From: Nocardioides hwasunensis
Lineage (GTDB): Bacteria > Actinomycetota > Actinomycetes > Propionibacteriales > Nocardioidaceae
NCBI RefSeq assembly: GCF_014779665.1
Contig: NZ_JACXYY010000002.1
Location: 496,001-560,000, forward strand
Direction: 5' to 3'
Length of the DNA stretch: 64,000 bases
In this document: piece after piece, positions 1 through 9,385 of the stretch
Layout: every line of letters starts with the position of its first letter
Position numbering within the stretch: the first letter of the stretch is position 1
Notes under the pieces: model-generated
Databases searched by the model: none
What the model was told of the DNA's origin: nothing
The model's input: the letters and a program-made list of their open reading frames with translations, nothing else
Made by a program: the position numbers and the translations under genes

Positions 1-837
1 GGCCGTCTCGGAGATGGCCTGCATCCGACCGTCGACGTGCGCGGGCACGCCGGAGATCATGTGCTCGGGAGCCGCGCCCACGCGCGCGGTCGGCCAGCTG
101 CGGCGCATGAGCTCGTGGTTGTGACCGATGCCGCCGCTCGTCACGGCGACAGCCGGGGCGCGCAGCTCGAAGTCGCCGGCCTGGTCGCGGCTGGACCTCA
201 CCCCCCGGGCACTGTCGTCATCGGCCAGGATCGTGCCGCGCACGCCGACGACGGCGCCGTCCTCGACGACCAGCTCGTCCACCTGGTGGCGGAAGGCGAA
301 GCGTACGAGCCCGGCCGCCTCGGCCCGCTCGACCGGCTCGGCGAAGATCCGGACGACCTCGGGGCCGGTGCCCCAGGTGAGGTGGAAGCGGGGGACCGAG
401 TTGCCGTGGCCGGTCGCGCGGCCGTCGCCGCGCTCGGCCCAGCCGACGAACGGCAGCGACTTGAGACCGAGCTCGTGGAGGTAGCCGCGCTTCTCGCGGT
501 GCGCGAAGTCGACGTAGGCCTTTGCCCACTGCTGCGGCCAGAAGTCCTCGCCGCGGCCCGGGCCGTCGGTGCCGTCACCGAGCCGGTCGAACTGGGCGGA
601 GCCCTGCCAGTCCTGCCATGCGAGCTCGGGGGAGTCGGTGATGCCCATCCGGCGCTGCTCCGGGCTGTCGACGAAGAGGAGCCCGCCGAGCGACCACCAC
701 GCCTGGCCGCCGAGGTTGGCGCGGTTCTCCTGGTCGAGGACGAGCACCTTCTTGCCGGCCAGGGCGAGCTCGTGGGTGGTGACGAGGCCGGCGAGACCGG
801 CGCCGACGACGATGACGTCGGGGTGGAAGGTGCTCAT
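1..837 (-). CDS. FAD-binding dehydrogenase (KstD/fumarate-reductase-like), C-terminus cut off
   Basis: The ATG lies at 837-835 and the gene runs off the left edge, so about 279 N-terminal residues of a protein that is usually near 550 are visible. The N-terminus carries a Rossmann FAD-binding motif VIVVGAGLAGLVTTHELALA, followed by an acidic FAD-ribose contact (VLVLDQE) and the family-typical LGGQAWWSLGGLLFVDS stretch. Members of this group oxidise or reduce steroid-like or other cyclic ketones using FAD; the true substrate cannot be told. Its start overlaps the stop of the TetR gene by 4 bp (ATGA), so both are translated from one message and the regulator probably controls it. The catalytic C-terminal half is outside the window. 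Confidence 0.85.
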   Translation of the reverse strand, partial: MSTFHPDVIVVGAGLAGLVTTHELALAGKKVLVLDQENRANLGGQAWWSLGGLLFVDSPEQRRMGITDSPELAWQDWQGSAQFDRLGDGTDGPGRGEDFWPQQWAKAYVDFAHREKRGYLHELGLKSLPFVGWAERGDGRATGHGNSVPRFHLTWGTGPEVVRIFAEPVERAEAAGLVRFAFRHQVDELVVEDGAVVGVRGTILADDDSARGVRSSRDQAGDFELRAPAVAVTSGGIGHNHELMRRSWPTARVGAAPEHMISGVPAHVDGRMQAISETA

Positions 838-1472
838 GCGTGCTGCTCCATCGGCGAGGGGTAGTGGCGCACGATCATCTCGGCGAGCAGGCGCAGCGCC
901 CGCTCGACGGTGCGGCCCGGTGGCGCGGTCGGGTCGGGGTCGAGGGCGGAGAACGCCAGCCCGTCGAGCATGTTGACCACGATGCTGAGGACGGCGGCGA
1001 GGTCGTCGGCGCCGAGGTGCTCGCCCCACAGGTCGGCCGCCGCAGCGAGCATCTGCGCGTGGAGCGACTCCCGGGCGGGGTGGAGCGCCACCCGGAGGTC
1101 GGCGTCGGCGCGGGCCGCGACGAGCAGCTCGCGCCAGGTCTGGTTGGTGGGGGAGAGGACCGCGCGGCGGAGGTGGCCGAGGACGGCGGCGACGTCGTCG
1201 GCGGTCGCGACGGACGCTCCTGCGACCGTCGTGCGGAAGGCCTCGACGTTGCGGGTCGCGACGTGCTCGGCGGTCGCCACGAGCAGCGCCTGTCGCGTCG
1301 GGAAGTACCGGAACAGCGCTCCCTGGCTCACGCCCGCCTCCGCGCAGACCGCGGCGGTCGAGGTGGCGGCGTACCCCCGCTCGGTCAGGCACGCCACGGT
1401 CGCGTCGAGGAGCGCGGCGATGGTGCCTTCGCGGCGCTCGGCCTGCGTACGCCGTTCGCGAGTAGTGGTCAC
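834..1472 (-). CDS. TetR/AcrR family transcriptional regulator
   Basis: A 212-residue one-component repressor. The N-terminal 60 residues form the TetR helix-turn-helix (ATSTAAVCAEAGVSQGALFR then YFPTRQALL); the rest is the helical ligand-binding and dimer domain, ending in a segment like TetR_C (LWGEHLGADDLAAVLSIVVN). The GTG start is the first in frame and sits 14 bp downstream of a strong dyad that is probably its own operator. It is the first gene of a two-gene unit with the FAD dehydrogenase, so it most likely represses itself and that enzyme. The ligand is unknown; a lipid, steroid or aromatic inducer would fit the partner enzyme, but that is inference. Confidence 0.88.
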   Translation of the reverse strand: MTTTRERRTQAERREGTIAALLDATVACLTERGYAATSTAAVCAEAGVSQGALFRYFPTRQALLVATAEHVATRNVEAFRTTVAGASVATADDVAAVLGHLRRAVLSPTNQTWRELLVAARADADLRVALHPARESLHAQMLAAAADLWGEHLGADDLAAVLSIVVNMLDGLAFSALDPDPTAPPGRTVERALRLLAEMIVRHYPSPMEQHA

Positions 1473-1486
1473 TACGCCAGTGTCAC

Positions 1487-1508
1487 ATAGAAAGTGAGCA
1501 CTTGCTAT
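1487..1508. promoter_or_regulatory. Probable TetR operator (22-bp dyad)
   Basis: ATAG-n-AAGTG-nn-CACTT-n-CTAT is an inverted repeat with 18 of 22 positions symmetric. It lies just upstream of the TetR start, where a TetR dimer would block transcription. A second outer pair, ACATAG at 1485 and CTATGT at 1509, overlaps it but has a different centre. Confidence 0.6.
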
Positions 1509-1546
1509 CTATGTCTCTCTGGAGTTACCGGATATCCGGGGACCGC

Positions 1547-1582
1547 CCCGCTTGTCACACCAGATCTCGGCCGACAAGCGGG
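1547..1582 (-). terminator. Stem-loop downstream of accA3
   Basis: CCCGCTTGTC (1547-1556) and GACAAGCGGG (1573-1582) form a perfect 10-bp stem with a 16-nt loop, 36 bp past the accA3 stop. There is no clear U-tract, so it may act as a high-GC actinobacterial terminator or as a transcript-end barrier between accA3 and the TetR unit. Confidence 0.45.
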
Positions 1583-1617
1583 AGACTCGGGTGCAAAAGT
1601 CGGCCTCGACCGCTCGA

Positions 1618-3402
1618 TCAGTCCTTGATCTCGCAGATCACGGCGCCGTTGGTGACGGTGGCGCCGACCTCGGCGGAGAGGCCGGTGACGGTCCCGGCCT
1701 TGTGGGCCTTGAGCGGCTGCTCCATCTTCATCGCCTCCATCACGACGACGACGTCGCCCTCGGCGACGCTCTGGCCGTCCTCGACGGAGATCTTGACGAT
1801 GGTGCCCTGCATGGGCGAGGTGACCGCGTCGCCGGACGCTGCGGCGCCGGACTTCTTCGCGGTGCGCTTGCCGGCCTTCTTCGCGCCGCCGCCGGCAGCG
1901 CCGCCGCCGCCGGAGAGCCCACCGAGCCCGGCGGGCAGGACGACCTCGAGGCGCTTGCCGCCGACCTCGACGGTGACCTTCTGCCGCTCGCCGTGCTCCT
2001 CGGCCTCGGCGGAGTCGCCGGAGTAGGGCTCGAGCTGGTTGTCGAACTCGGTCTCGATCCACTGCGTGTAGACGGTGAACTCGCCCTCGCCCGACGGGGT
2101 GGACGGCCCGACGTAGGCCGGGTCGGAGACGACGGCGCGGTGGAAGGGGATGACGGTGGGCATGCCGTCGACGACGAACTCGTCGAGGGCGCGGCGCGAG
2201 CGCTCGAGGGCCTGGGTGCGGGTGGTGCCGGTGACGATGAGCTTGGCGATGAGGGAGTCGAACGAACCCGGGATGGTCTCGCCGTTCTCGTAGCCGCCGT
2301 CGAGGCGTACGCCGGGACCGGATGGCGGTGCCCATGCGGAGAGGGTGCCGGGCGCGGGCATGAAGTTGCGCCCGCCGTCCTCGGCGTTGATGCGGAACTC
2401 GATGGAGTGGCCGCGGATCTCGGGGTCGCCGTAGCCGAGCTCCTCGCCGGCGGCGATGCGGAACATCTCGCGCACGAGGTCGATGCCGGTGACCTCCTCG
2501 GAGACGCAGTGCTCGACCTGGAGGCGGGTGTTGACCTCGAGGAAGGAGATCGTGCCGTCCTGGGCGACGAGGAACTCGCAGGTGCCGGCGCCGTAGTAGC
2601 CGGCCTCCTTGAGGATGCGCTTGGACGACTCGTACAGCTCGGTGAGCTGCGCGTCGGTGAGGAACGGCGCGGGGGCCTCCTCGACGAGCTTCTGGTTGCG
2701 GCGCTGCAGCGAGCAGTCGCGGGTGCTCACGACGACGACGTTGCCGTGCTGGTCGGCCAGGCACTGGGTCTCGACGTGGCGGGGCTTGTCCAGGAACTTC
2801 TCGACCAGGCACTCGCCGCGCCCGAAGGCGGTGACGGCCTCGCGCACGGCGGACTCGTAGGCGTCGGGGATCTCCTCGAGGGTGCGGGCGACCTTGAGGC
2901 CGCGACCGCCGCCACCGAAGACGGCCTTGATCGCGACCGGGAGCCCGTTGGCCTTCGCGAACTCGACGACCTCGTCGGCGTCGGCGACCGGGTCCTTGGT
3001 GCCCGGCGCGAGCGGGGCGTCGGCGCGGTCGGCGATGTGCTTGGCCTTCGCCTTGTCGCCGAGGGCCTCGATCGCCGCGGGCGGGGGGCCGATCCAGACC
3101 AGCCCGGCGTCGATGACGGCCTGGGCGAAGTCGGCGTTCTCGGCGAGGAAGCCGTAGCCCGGGTGCACGGAGTCGGCGCCGGTGTCGTGGGCGACCTTGA
3201 TGATCTTGGCGATGTCGAGGTAGGACTCGGCCGGCGTCGCACCGCCGAGGGAGTGGGCCTCGTCGGCGAGCCGGACGAAGAGGGCGTCGCGGTCGGGGTC
3301 GGCGTAGACCGCGACGGAGCCGATGCCGGCGTCCTTGCAGGCGCGGATCACGCGGACGGCGATCTCGCCACGGTTGGCGATGAGGACCTTCTTCAAGCTC
3401 AC
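1618..3402 (-). CDS. accA3: Acyl-CoA (acetyl/propionyl-CoA) carboxylase alpha subunit, biotin carboxylase + BCCP
   Basis: This 594-residue protein carboxylates biotin with ATP and bicarbonate and carries the biotin to the carboxyltransferase beta subunit. Domains in order: biotin carboxylase N-domain ([31 protein letters not shown]), ATP-grasp (glycine-rich loop [10 protein letters not shown]), catalytic signature [12 protein letters not shown] near residue 290, BC C-domain, a Gly/Ala/Lys-rich linker, and a biotinyl domain with EAMKMEQPL, where about K559 is the biotinylated lysine. The GTG start at 3402 is chosen because AGGAG lies 7 nt upstream and the family N-terminus begins there. Partners in this window are pccB and accE, and the biotin is attached by birA, all within 15 kb. 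The product supplies malonyl- or methylmalonyl-CoA for lipid synthesis. Confidence 0.95.
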   Translation of the reverse strand: MSLKKVLIANRGEIAVRVIRACKDAGIGSVAVYADPDRDALFVRLADEAHSLGGATPAESYLDIAKIIKVAHDTGADSVHPGYGFLAENADFAQAVIDAGLVWIGPPPAAIEALGDKAKAKHIADRADAPLAPGTKDPVADADEVVEFAKANGLPVAIKAVFGGGGRGLKVARTLEEIPDAYESAVREAVTAFGRGECLVEKFLDKPRHVETQCLADQHGNVVVVSTRDCSLQRRNQKLVEEAPAPFLTDAQLTELYESSKRILKEAGYYGAGTCEFLVAQDGTISFLEVNTRLQVEHCVSEEVTGIDLVREMFRIAAGEELGYGDPEIRGHSIEFRINAEDGGRNFMPAPGTLSAWAPPSGPGVRLDGGYENGETIPGSFDSLIAKLIVTGTTRTQALERSRRALDEFVVDGMPTVIPFHRAVVSDPAYVGPSTPSGEGEFTVYTQWIETEFDNQLEPYSGDSAEAEEHGERQKVTVEVGGKRLEVVLPAGLGGLSGGGGAAGGGAKKAGKRTAKKSGAAASGDAVTSPMQGTIVKISVEDGQSVAEGDVVVVMEAMKMEQPLKAHKAGTVTGLSAEVGATVTNGAVICEIKD

Positions 3403-3549
3403 GCGAGGACTCCTGGGGGGTGACTCGAGGCTGGGCTGTGGGCGGCCGTGATGCGTACCGCTGGGCAGGCTACCGCGACCGGACGGCGTCGGGACTCCTG
3501 CCCGATGTGATGGAGGCCACGTCGACGCCACGTGTTCTAGCCTTCCCCC

Positions 3550-5598
3550 GTGACCGGCTTCAGCACGTCTGCTGTCCTGGCCATCCTGCTCGGCGCGCTG
3601 CTCGTGCCGGTGGCGTTCGTGCCCTACGTGGCCTGGACCTACCGACGCCGCGGCACGCTCGGGTTCGGCCACGCGCTCATCGCGGTGGCAGCCATCGTGT
3701 CGGCGTTGGCGCTGTGGACCTTCACCATCCTCCCGCTTCCCGACCCGAGCACGATCTCCTGCTCGCCGGGCGTCCGCCCGCAGCTGGTTCCCCTCGCCTC
3801 CCTGCGGGACCTCGAGCTCGGGCGCAACGGCGTCCGGGACCCGGCGCTGCTGCAGCTCGTGCTCAACGTGGCGCTCTTCGTGCCGTTCGGGATGCTCGTA
3901 CGCCACCTCGCCCCGGGGGTGCGTGCTCGCACGGTGGTCGCGCTCGGCTTCGCCACCTCCCTGCTCATCGAGCTGACCCAGCTGACGGGGGTGTGGGGCG
4001 TCTACCCGTGCGCCTACCGCCTGTTCGACGTGGACGACCTCCTCACCAACACCGTGGGCGCGGTGGTCGGGGTCGCACTGGCGCCGTTGCTCGCCAAGGT
4101 CCCGGGCCAGGAGGTCGTGCCGACCGACCAGCCACGCCGGGTCACCCGGGCGCGGCGCCTGCTCGGCATGGCGGTCGACGTGGTGTCGGTCTACCTGGTG
4201 ACGCTCCTCGTGCTGCTGCCGGTGACGATCGCCGCCCGCCGGGCCGACTGGACCTCGGACCGGGCCACGTTCGACCGCGTGGACGGAGCCACGACCCTCG
4301 CGGTGTCCGTCCTCCTGCTGCTGGTCGTCCCGCTGGCGGCGCGGGGCGTCACGCTCGGCCAGCTCAGCACCTTCGTCCGGCCGATCGGGCCCGACGGTGC
4401 GCCGCCACCGGTGATCTCACGACTGGCGCGGTGGGCCACGGGTTCGGGGGCCTACTTCGTCCTCGCCGCGCTCGGTGACCTGACCGGCACCGAGCTCTTC
4501 TCGCGGCTGGGCACCCTGCTCCTCGCCGTGTCCGCCGCCTACGTCGTGCTGCGTCACCCGCGCGGGCTGTCCGGGGTCGCGTCGCGCACGACCCTCGTCG
4601 ACTCCCGGGACCGCGGGACGAGCACGCGTGCCCTCGGTGTCGATCCCCGCAGCCTGGGCCTGGCCGTCGTCGCCACCGTCCTGACCGCCAACGTGCTCGT
4701 GGCCGGCCTCGCGGCGGTGGGCGCGGTCGCCCCCCGCGTGAGCGCCGTGGTCTACGTCGTGGCCGGCGCGCTGCTGATGGCGGCCGCCGTCGCGGTCGTG
4801 CCCTACCTGCTGGTCAACGGCGTGGTCGTGATCCGCAAGGAGGGGCTGAGCGTGACCACCCTCCTGCCGCTCGCGACCGGGGCGGCGCCCGTCGTCGTCG
4901 CCGGCGTCCTGGTGCTGGCCCTCGCGCTCGATCTTCCCTGGGTGGCTGCGGCAGCGCTGGGTGCGCTCGTGGTGCTCGGTTACCTCGGGTTCCTGGTGGT
5001 CGCCTTCCTGGGCTACGGACGCTGGTACGCCCGCCGTCCTCCTCGCGGTCGAGTGGACGCCGTGGTGGTGCTCGGGTCGCGGATCTTCGGGGACCGGGTG
5101 CCGCCGCTGCTCGCCGCCCGGGTCGACCGGGGCGTCGAGGTGCTGCTGGACCAGCTCGTCGACGAGGTGGAGTCGGCGGCCGTGCTGGTGTGCTCCGGCG
5201 GCCAGGGGCCCGACGAGACCATGGCCGAGGGCACCGCGATGGCAGCCCACGCCGTGGACCAGGGTGCGCCGGCCGACCGCGTGCTGGCCGAGACCGGGTC
5301 CCGCACCACGCAGCAGAACATCGTGCTCTCGCGCGACCTCCTCCGAGCGCGGGGGATCGACGGTCCGATGGTCGTCACCACCAACGACTTCCACGCTTTC
5401 CGCGCCGCGCTGGTCACGCGGGACGCCGGTGTGGTGGCCCAGGTGGTCGGCGCGCCGACCGCGCACTACTACTTCCCCGCGGCGGCACTGCGGGAGTTCG
5501 TGGCCCTGCTGGCGCGCAATCCCGTGGCGCACCTCTCGGTGTCGCTCGGGCTCTTCCTCGTGTCCGGCGCGACCGCGCTCCTCGTGCTGATGAGGTGA
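3550..5598 (+). CDS. VanZ-RDD-YdcF (DUF218) fusion membrane protein
   Basis: A 682-residue polytopic membrane protein that joins three families usually found apart. Residues ~10-185 are VanZ-like ([13 protein letters not shown], then the closing [16 protein letters not shown]). Residues ~195-340 resemble the RDD transporter-like domain. Four or so helices follow (~370-485), and residues ~500-650 are a DUF218/YdcF-SanA domain with [10 protein letters not shown], a long acidic loop, [14 protein letters not shown] and the [10 protein letters not shown] segment, ending in a last helix. VanZ relatives give low-level glycopeptide tolerance and DUF218 proteins act in envelope integrity, so an envelope role is likely; no enzyme activity is assured. 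The GTG start has TAGCCT 6 bp upstream (3538-3543), a leaderless arrangement, and the gene diverges from accA3. Confidence 0.85.
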   Translation: MTGFSTSAVLAILLGALLVPVAFVPYVAWTYRRRGTLGFGHALIAVAAIVSALALWTFTILPLPDPSTISCSPGVRPQLVPLASLRDLELGRNGVRDPALLQLVLNVALFVPFGMLVRHLAPGVRARTVVALGFATSLLIELTQLTGVWGVYPCAYRLFDVDDLLTNTVGAVVGVALAPLLAKVPGQEVVPTDQPRRVTRARRLLGMAVDVVSVYLVTLLVLLPVTIAARRADWTSDRATFDRVDGATTLAVSVLLLLVVPLAARGVTLGQLSTFVRPIGPDGAPPPVISRLARWATGSGAYFVLAALGDLTGTELFSRLGTLLLAVSAAYVVLRHPRGLSGVASRTTLVDSRDRGTSTRALGVDPRSLGLAVVATVLTANVLVAGLAAVGAVAPRVSAVVYVVAGALLMAAAVAVVPYLLVNGVVVIRKEGLSVTTLLPLATGAAPVVVAGVLVLALALDLPWVAAAALGALVVLGYLGFLVVAFLGYGRWYARRPPRGRVDAVVVLGSRIFGDRVPPLLAARVDRGVEVLLDQLVDEVESAAVLVCSGGQGPDETMAEGTAMAAHAVDQGAPADRVLAETGSRTTQQNIVLSRDLLRARGIDGPMVVTTNDFHAFRAALVTRDAGVVAQVVGAPTAHYYFPAAALREFVALLARNPVAHLSVSLGLFLVSGATALLVLMR

Positions 5599-5614
5599 TC
5601 GCGCGACCGGCGAG

Positions 5615-5630
5615 GTTAGCGATCGTTAAC
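5615..5630. promoter_or_regulatory. Palindromic operator candidate upstream of acyl-CoA dehydrogenase
   Basis: GTTAGCGATCGTTAAC is symmetric at 14 of 16 positions and lies 10 bp upstream of a TAAGGT -10 box (5640-5645). This is the expected place for a repressor controlling the downstream dehydrogenase. The binding protein is not known; no regulator gene is adjacent. Confidence 0.5.
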
Positions 5631-5651
5631 CATTCGGGCTAAGGTGCGGTC

Positions 5652-6851
5652 ATGACCTTCGAGCTGTCACCCGAGCACGAGCAGTTCCGCCACAGCGTCC
5701 GCGACTTCGCAGAGGCCGAGATCGCCCCGCACGCGGCGCAGTGGGACCGCGACCACCACTTCCCGACCGATGTGGTGGCGAAGATGGGCGCGCTGGGGTT
5801 GATGGGCCTCACGGCACCGGAGGAGTTCGGCGGTGCGGGGATGGCGGGCGAGGACGGCGGCTTCACCTCGTTGTGCCTGGCGATCGAGGAGATCGGTCGG
5901 GTCGACCAGTCGATGGGCATCACGCTCGAGGCCGCCGTCGGTCTGGGCATCAACCCGATCCTGACCTACGGCACCGACGCGCAGAAGAAGGACTGGCTCC
6001 CGGCGCTGGTGGCGGGTGAGCGGCTCGCGGGGTTCGGGCTGACCGAGCCCGGCGCCGGTTCGGACGCCGGCGCGACGAAGACCAAGGCCGTGCTCGCGGA
6101 CGGTGAGTGGGTGGTCAACGGCGCCAAGCAGTTCATCACCAACTCGGGATCGTCGATCACCTCGCTGGTCACGGTCACCGCCCGGACCGGCGAGCGCTCC
6201 GACGGGCGCGCGGAGATCTCGACGATCATCGTCCCGTCCGACACGCCGGGCTTCACCGCGGAGAAGGCCTACGACAAGCTCGGCTGGCACGCCTCCGACA
6301 CACACCCGCTGTCGTTCACCGACGCCCGGGTGCCCGAGGCGAACCTCCTGGGCGAGCGGGGGCGCGGATACGCCCAGTTCCTCGCGACCCTCGACGACGG
6401 CCGGGTCGCCATCGCCGCGCTCGCGGTCGGGTGCATCCAGGCGTGCCTGGACATGTCGCTGCAGTACGCCGGTGAGCGGCAGACCTTCGGCGGGCCGATC
6501 GGGCGCAAGCAGGGTGTGGCCTTCCAGGTCTCGGACCTGCAGGTGATGCTGGACGCGTCGCGGCTGCTGACCTACAAGGCGGCAGCCATGAAGGACGCGA
6601 TGGACGCCGGCTCCTCGTCGGTCAGCATGGCCGCCTTCAAGCAGGCCGCTGCGGTGGCGAAGCTCTACGCGACGGAGTCGGCGGTCACGGCGACGCGGAT
6701 CGCGACCCAGGTCTTCGGTGGCTACGGCTTCATGGAGGAGTACCCGGTCGTGCGGTTCTACCGCGACGCGAAGGTCCTCGAGATCGGCGAGGGCACCTCG
6801 GAGGTCCAGCGGATGCTCATCGCGCGCGGCCTCGGCCTGCCGGTCGAGTAG
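5652..6851 (+). CDS. Acyl-CoA dehydrogenase
   Basis: A 399-residue flavoenzyme that introduces a trans-2 double bond into acyl-CoA. The three-part fold is clear: helical N-domain (FELSPEHEQFRHSVRDFAEA), central beta domain with FGLTEPGAGSDAGATKT and NGAKQFITNSG, and helical C-domain with QVFGGYGFMEEYPVVRFYRD and IGEGTSEVQR, whose first Glu (GEGT) is the catalytic base position. Length is normal. TAAGGT at 5640-5645, 6 bp before the ATG, suggests a leaderless mRNA, with a palindrome just upstream. It stands alone between genes of unrelated function, so the substrate (short- or branched-chain acyl-CoA) cannot be inferred. It is distinct from the FadE25-like enzyme at 27.1 kb. Confidence 0.92.
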   Translation: MTFELSPEHEQFRHSVRDFAEAEIAPHAAQWDRDHHFPTDVVAKMGALGLMGLTAPEEFGGAGMAGEDGGFTSLCLAIEEIGRVDQSMGITLEAAVGLGINPILTYGTDAQKKDWLPALVAGERLAGFGLTEPGAGSDAGATKTKAVLADGEWVVNGAKQFITNSGSSITSLVTVTARTGERSDGRAEISTIIVPSDTPGFTAEKAYDKLGWHASDTHPLSFTDARVPEANLLGERGRGYAQFLATLDDGRVAIAALAVGCIQACLDMSLQYAGERQTFGGPIGRKQGVAFQVSDLQVMLDASRLLTYKAAAMKDAMDAGSSSVSMAAFKQAAAVAKLYATESAVTATRIATQVFGGYGFMEEYPVVRFYRDAKVLEIGEGTSEVQRMLIARGLGLPVE

Positions 6852-6872
6852 GCCCCACGGCCCGCGCGTGGC

Positions 6873-7208
6873 TCAGGCCGGACGCGGGGCGTACATGATC
6901 ACCGCGACCCCGACCAGGCAGATGCACGCGCCGGCCACGTCGTAGCGGTCCGGGCGGAAGCCGTCGACCACCATCCCCCACGCCAACGACCCTGCGACGA
7001 ACACACCGCCGTAGGCCGCCAGGATGCGGCCGAAGTCGGCGTCGGGCTGCAGGGTCGCGACCAGGCCGTAGAGGCCGAGCGCGATGAAGCCGGCCCCGAT
7101 CCAGAGCCAGCCGCGGTGCTCGCGCACGCCCTGCCACACCAGCCACGCACCCCCGATCTCCGCGACGGCGGCGAGCGCGAAGAGCACGAGCGACTTGGCG
7201 ACGGTCAT
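6873..7208 (-). CDS. YnfA family (UPF0060) small membrane protein
   Basis: This 111-residue hydrophobic protein has four predicted membrane segments, the [12 protein letters not shown] turn of the YnfA family after the first helix, [14 protein letters not shown] in the third and a last helix [16 protein letters not shown]. Distant relatives belong to the small multidrug resistance fold, but the substrate is unknown for most. It is convergent with the acyl-CoA dehydrogenase and divergent from the histidine kinase; the 78-bp gap to the kinase holds both promoters. CAGACT lies 7 bp ahead of the ATG, a weak match to the leaderless -10 pattern. Confidence 0.85.
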   Translation of the reverse strand: MTVAKSLVLFALAAVAEIGGAWLVWQGVREHRGWLWIGAGFIALGLYGLVATLQPDADFGRILAAYGGVFVAGSLAWGMVVDGFRPDRYDVAGACICLVGVAVIMYAPRPA

Positions 7209-7286
7209 GGCGCAGAGTCTGGCAGTCGTGCGGATCTCCGCCTCCCGGCGGATCCCGGGCGAGGCGGCGGGACCTACGCTCGCCCC

Positions 7287-8624
7287 ATGCCCCGCCTGAC
7301 GTCCCGCGCCCTCGAGTGGTTCGGTGTGGACGACACGTGGGAGCGCCCGCGCCCGGCCGTGGGGCGGCAGGACGTCGTGCTGGCTGTGAGCGTCGAGGCG
7401 GTGAGCCTGCTGGCCCTCGAGCTGGTGCGCAGCGCGGGTGGGCTCACCCACACCGACATCCCCTGGTGGGGGCAGTGGCTGGCGGTGTCGTCGGGCGCCG
7501 TGCTGCTGCTCGGGCGACGGCGGTGGCCGCTCACGGTCGCCCTGCTGGCCGCGGCGCACATGTTCGTCGCCGGGGTGACGATGCCGGAGGTGATGGGGCA
7601 GCTGTCGCTGCAGATCATCTACTTCGTCGCGCTGCTCTCCGGTGTCGCGTGGGCACGCGACCGGCGGGCCACGGTGGTCGTGGTGGGCACCATCGTCCTG
7701 TTCATGTTCGCCTGGCTCGGCTGGCAGTTCGCCGTCGGGTCGGCCGTGCAGGGCTGGATGGACGACGAGGACCTGAGCGAGACCACCGGCTTCTTCCCGG
7801 CGATCCCCGCGGCGGTGCTGATCACCCTCCTCGTCAACGCCCTCTACTTCGGCGGCGCGATCGTGGGTGGGGGCGTGTCGTGGCGCGCTGCCCGCCAGCG
7901 CGCCCGGTTGGAGTCCCAGGCCACCACCATCGCTGCCCAGGCCGGCCGTCTGCGCGACCAGGCCGTCGTCGACGAGAGGCTCCGCATCGCCCGCGACCTC
8001 CATGACGTGGTCGCCCACGGCGTGTCCGCGATGGGCATCCAGGCGGGTGCCGCGCGGCGGGTCCTCGACCGCGACCCGGACGCCGCACGCAGGGCGCTCT
8101 CCCACGTCGAGGAGGCCTCTCGCGACGCGGTCACCCAGATGCGCCACCTGCTGGGGACGTTGCGCGAGAGCACGGGCGACCGCACGAGCCCCACCGACGA
8201 GGGACGCACGACCGACGCGGGCGTCTGCGACCTCGCCGACCTGGTCGCCGAGGTCGGCGGCCAGGGACTGGCCGTGACCCTCGACGTGGTCGAGACCCAG
8301 CCCGGTGCGTCGGGACGGCTCCCGCGAGGGATCGGGCTCGCGGTCTACCGCACGGTCCAGGAGGCGCTCACCAACGTCCGCCGCCACTCGACCGCCGACA
8401 CCGTCTCGGTCGTCGTACGCATCGACGAGGCCCAGCCGCGGCCCTACGCCGAGGCGGAGGTCGTCGACAACGGCCGACCGCGGCACGGCACCTCGGGCAG
8501 CGGGCTGGGCCAGCTCGGCATCCGCGAGCGCGCGGCGACCCACGACGGACAGGTCGACATCGGGCCCCGGATGACCGGCGGCTACCGGGTCCGGGTGCGC
8601 TACCCGCTGAAGGGCTCGGCATGA
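7287..8624 (+). CDS. Two-component sensor histidine kinase (NarL-partner type)
   Basis: A 445-residue membrane kinase. The N-terminal ~200 residues hold about five membrane segments with short loops, so it probably senses membrane state or a lipophilic signal. The HisKA_3 dimerisation domain follows ([20 protein letters not shown]) with phospho-acceptor H239, then a HATPase domain ending [17 protein letters not shown]. The ATG at 7287 is preferred: TACGCT lies 6 bp upstream and the first helix starts soon after. The stop overlaps the response regulator start by 4 bp, and the ABC exporter genes follow 70 bp after that. By analogy with such four-gene sets, the pair probably controls the exporter in response to an envelope-active compound. 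Confidence 0.93.
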   Translation: MPRLTSRALEWFGVDDTWERPRPAVGRQDVVLAVSVEAVSLLALELVRSAGGLTHTDIPWWGQWLAVSSGAVLLLGRRRWPLTVALLAAAHMFVAGVTMPEVMGQLSLQIIYFVALLSGVAWARDRRATVVVVGTIVLFMFAWLGWQFAVGSAVQGWMDDEDLSETTGFFPAIPAAVLITLLVNALYFGGAIVGGGVSWRAARQRARLESQATTIAAQAGRLRDQAVVDERLRIARDLHDVVAHGVSAMGIQAGAARRVLDRDPDAARRALSHVEEASRDAVTQMRHLLGTLRESTGDRTSPTDEGRTTDAGVCDLADLVAEVGGQGLAVTLDVVETQPGASGRLPRGIGLAVYRTVQEALTNVRRHSTADTVSVVVRIDEAQPRPYAEAEVVDNGRPRHGTSGSGLGQLGIRERAATHDGQVDIGPRMTGGYRVRVRYPLKGSA

Positions 8625-9313
8625 TCGGGGCCATGACGAACGGGCTGGTCGAGCCGTTGCGGGTGCTGCTGGTCGACGACCACGCGATGGTCCGCTCGGG
8701 CTTCGCGATGGTGCTGTCGGTCGAGGACGACATCGAGGTCGTGGGCGAGGCCGCCGACGGCCTGCAGGCCATCGAGATGGCGCGCGTGACGAGGCCCGAC
8801 GTCGTGCTGATGGACGTGCAGATGCCTCGGATGGACGGCATCGAGGCGACGCGGCACCTCGTCGCCGACGACCTCGGTCACGTGGTCATCGTGACGACCT
8901 TCGACCGCGACGACTACCTCTTCGACGCGCTCCAGGCAGGGGCGAGCGGCTTCCTGCTGAAGAACGCCGGTCCCGAGCAGCTCCTCGACGCCGTGCGCGC
9001 TGCCGGCCGCGGCCACGCGCTGCTCGCCCCCGAGGTGACCCGGCGCGTGATCGGCCGGATGGCGGGGGAGGACGCGCCGACCGACCGGCCTGAGCCTGCG
9101 GAGCTCGCGCACCTCACCGCACGCGAGCGCGAGGTGCTCGTGATGCTCGGGCGCGGCCTGTCCAACGCCGAGATCGCCGCCGACCTCGTCCTCGGCGAGG
9201 CGACGGTCAAGACCCACGTCTCCAACGTGCTGGCCAAGCTGCACCTGCGCGATCGGGTGCAGGCGGTGATCTTCGCCTACGAGGCCGGACTCATCCTCCC
9301 GACGGAGGAGTGA
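8621..9313 (+). CDS. NarL/FixJ family response regulator
   Basis: A 230-residue DNA-binding regulator and cognate partner of the preceding kinase. The receiver domain has the acidic pair in LLVDDH, phospho-acceptor D65 in [14 protein letters not shown], and the conserved Thr and Lys ([12 protein letters not shown] and FLLKNA). A linker leads to a LuxR-type helix-turn-helix ([20 protein letters not shown], then [15 protein letters not shown]). The ATG at 8621 shares ATGA with the kinase stop; a second in-frame ATG at 8633 has no better ribosome site, so the coupled start is used. Its likely target is the exporter operon starting at 9386. Confidence 0.94.
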   Translation: MIGAMTNGLVEPLRVLLVDDHAMVRSGFAMVLSVEDDIEVVGEAADGLQAIEMARVTRPDVVLMDVQMPRMDGIEATRHLVADDLGHVVIVTTFDRDDYLFDALQAGASGFLLKNAGPEQLLDAVRAAGRGHALLAPEVTRRVIGRMAGEDAPTDRPEPAELAHLTAREREVLVMLGRGLSNAEIAADLVLGEATVKTHVSNVLAKLHLRDRVQAVIFAYEAGLILPTEE

Positions 9314-9385
9314 CCCGACGCGCGTGGGCGGGGTTCCGACGCACGGGGGATCCCTCGCGGCGCCCGCGGCCCTAGCGTCGTGGCC

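Noticed and set aside
1528..1539. Perfect 12-bp palindrome CCGGATATCCGG
   Set aside because: It lies between the TetR operator and the accA3 terminator, with no promoter relation I can defend; a palindrome of this size can occur by chance.
5652..6851. Assigning this acyl-CoA dehydrogenase as FadE25
   Set aside because: The enzyme at 27149-28321 matches the FadE25 stretches far better and is paired with fadB2; this one lacks them.
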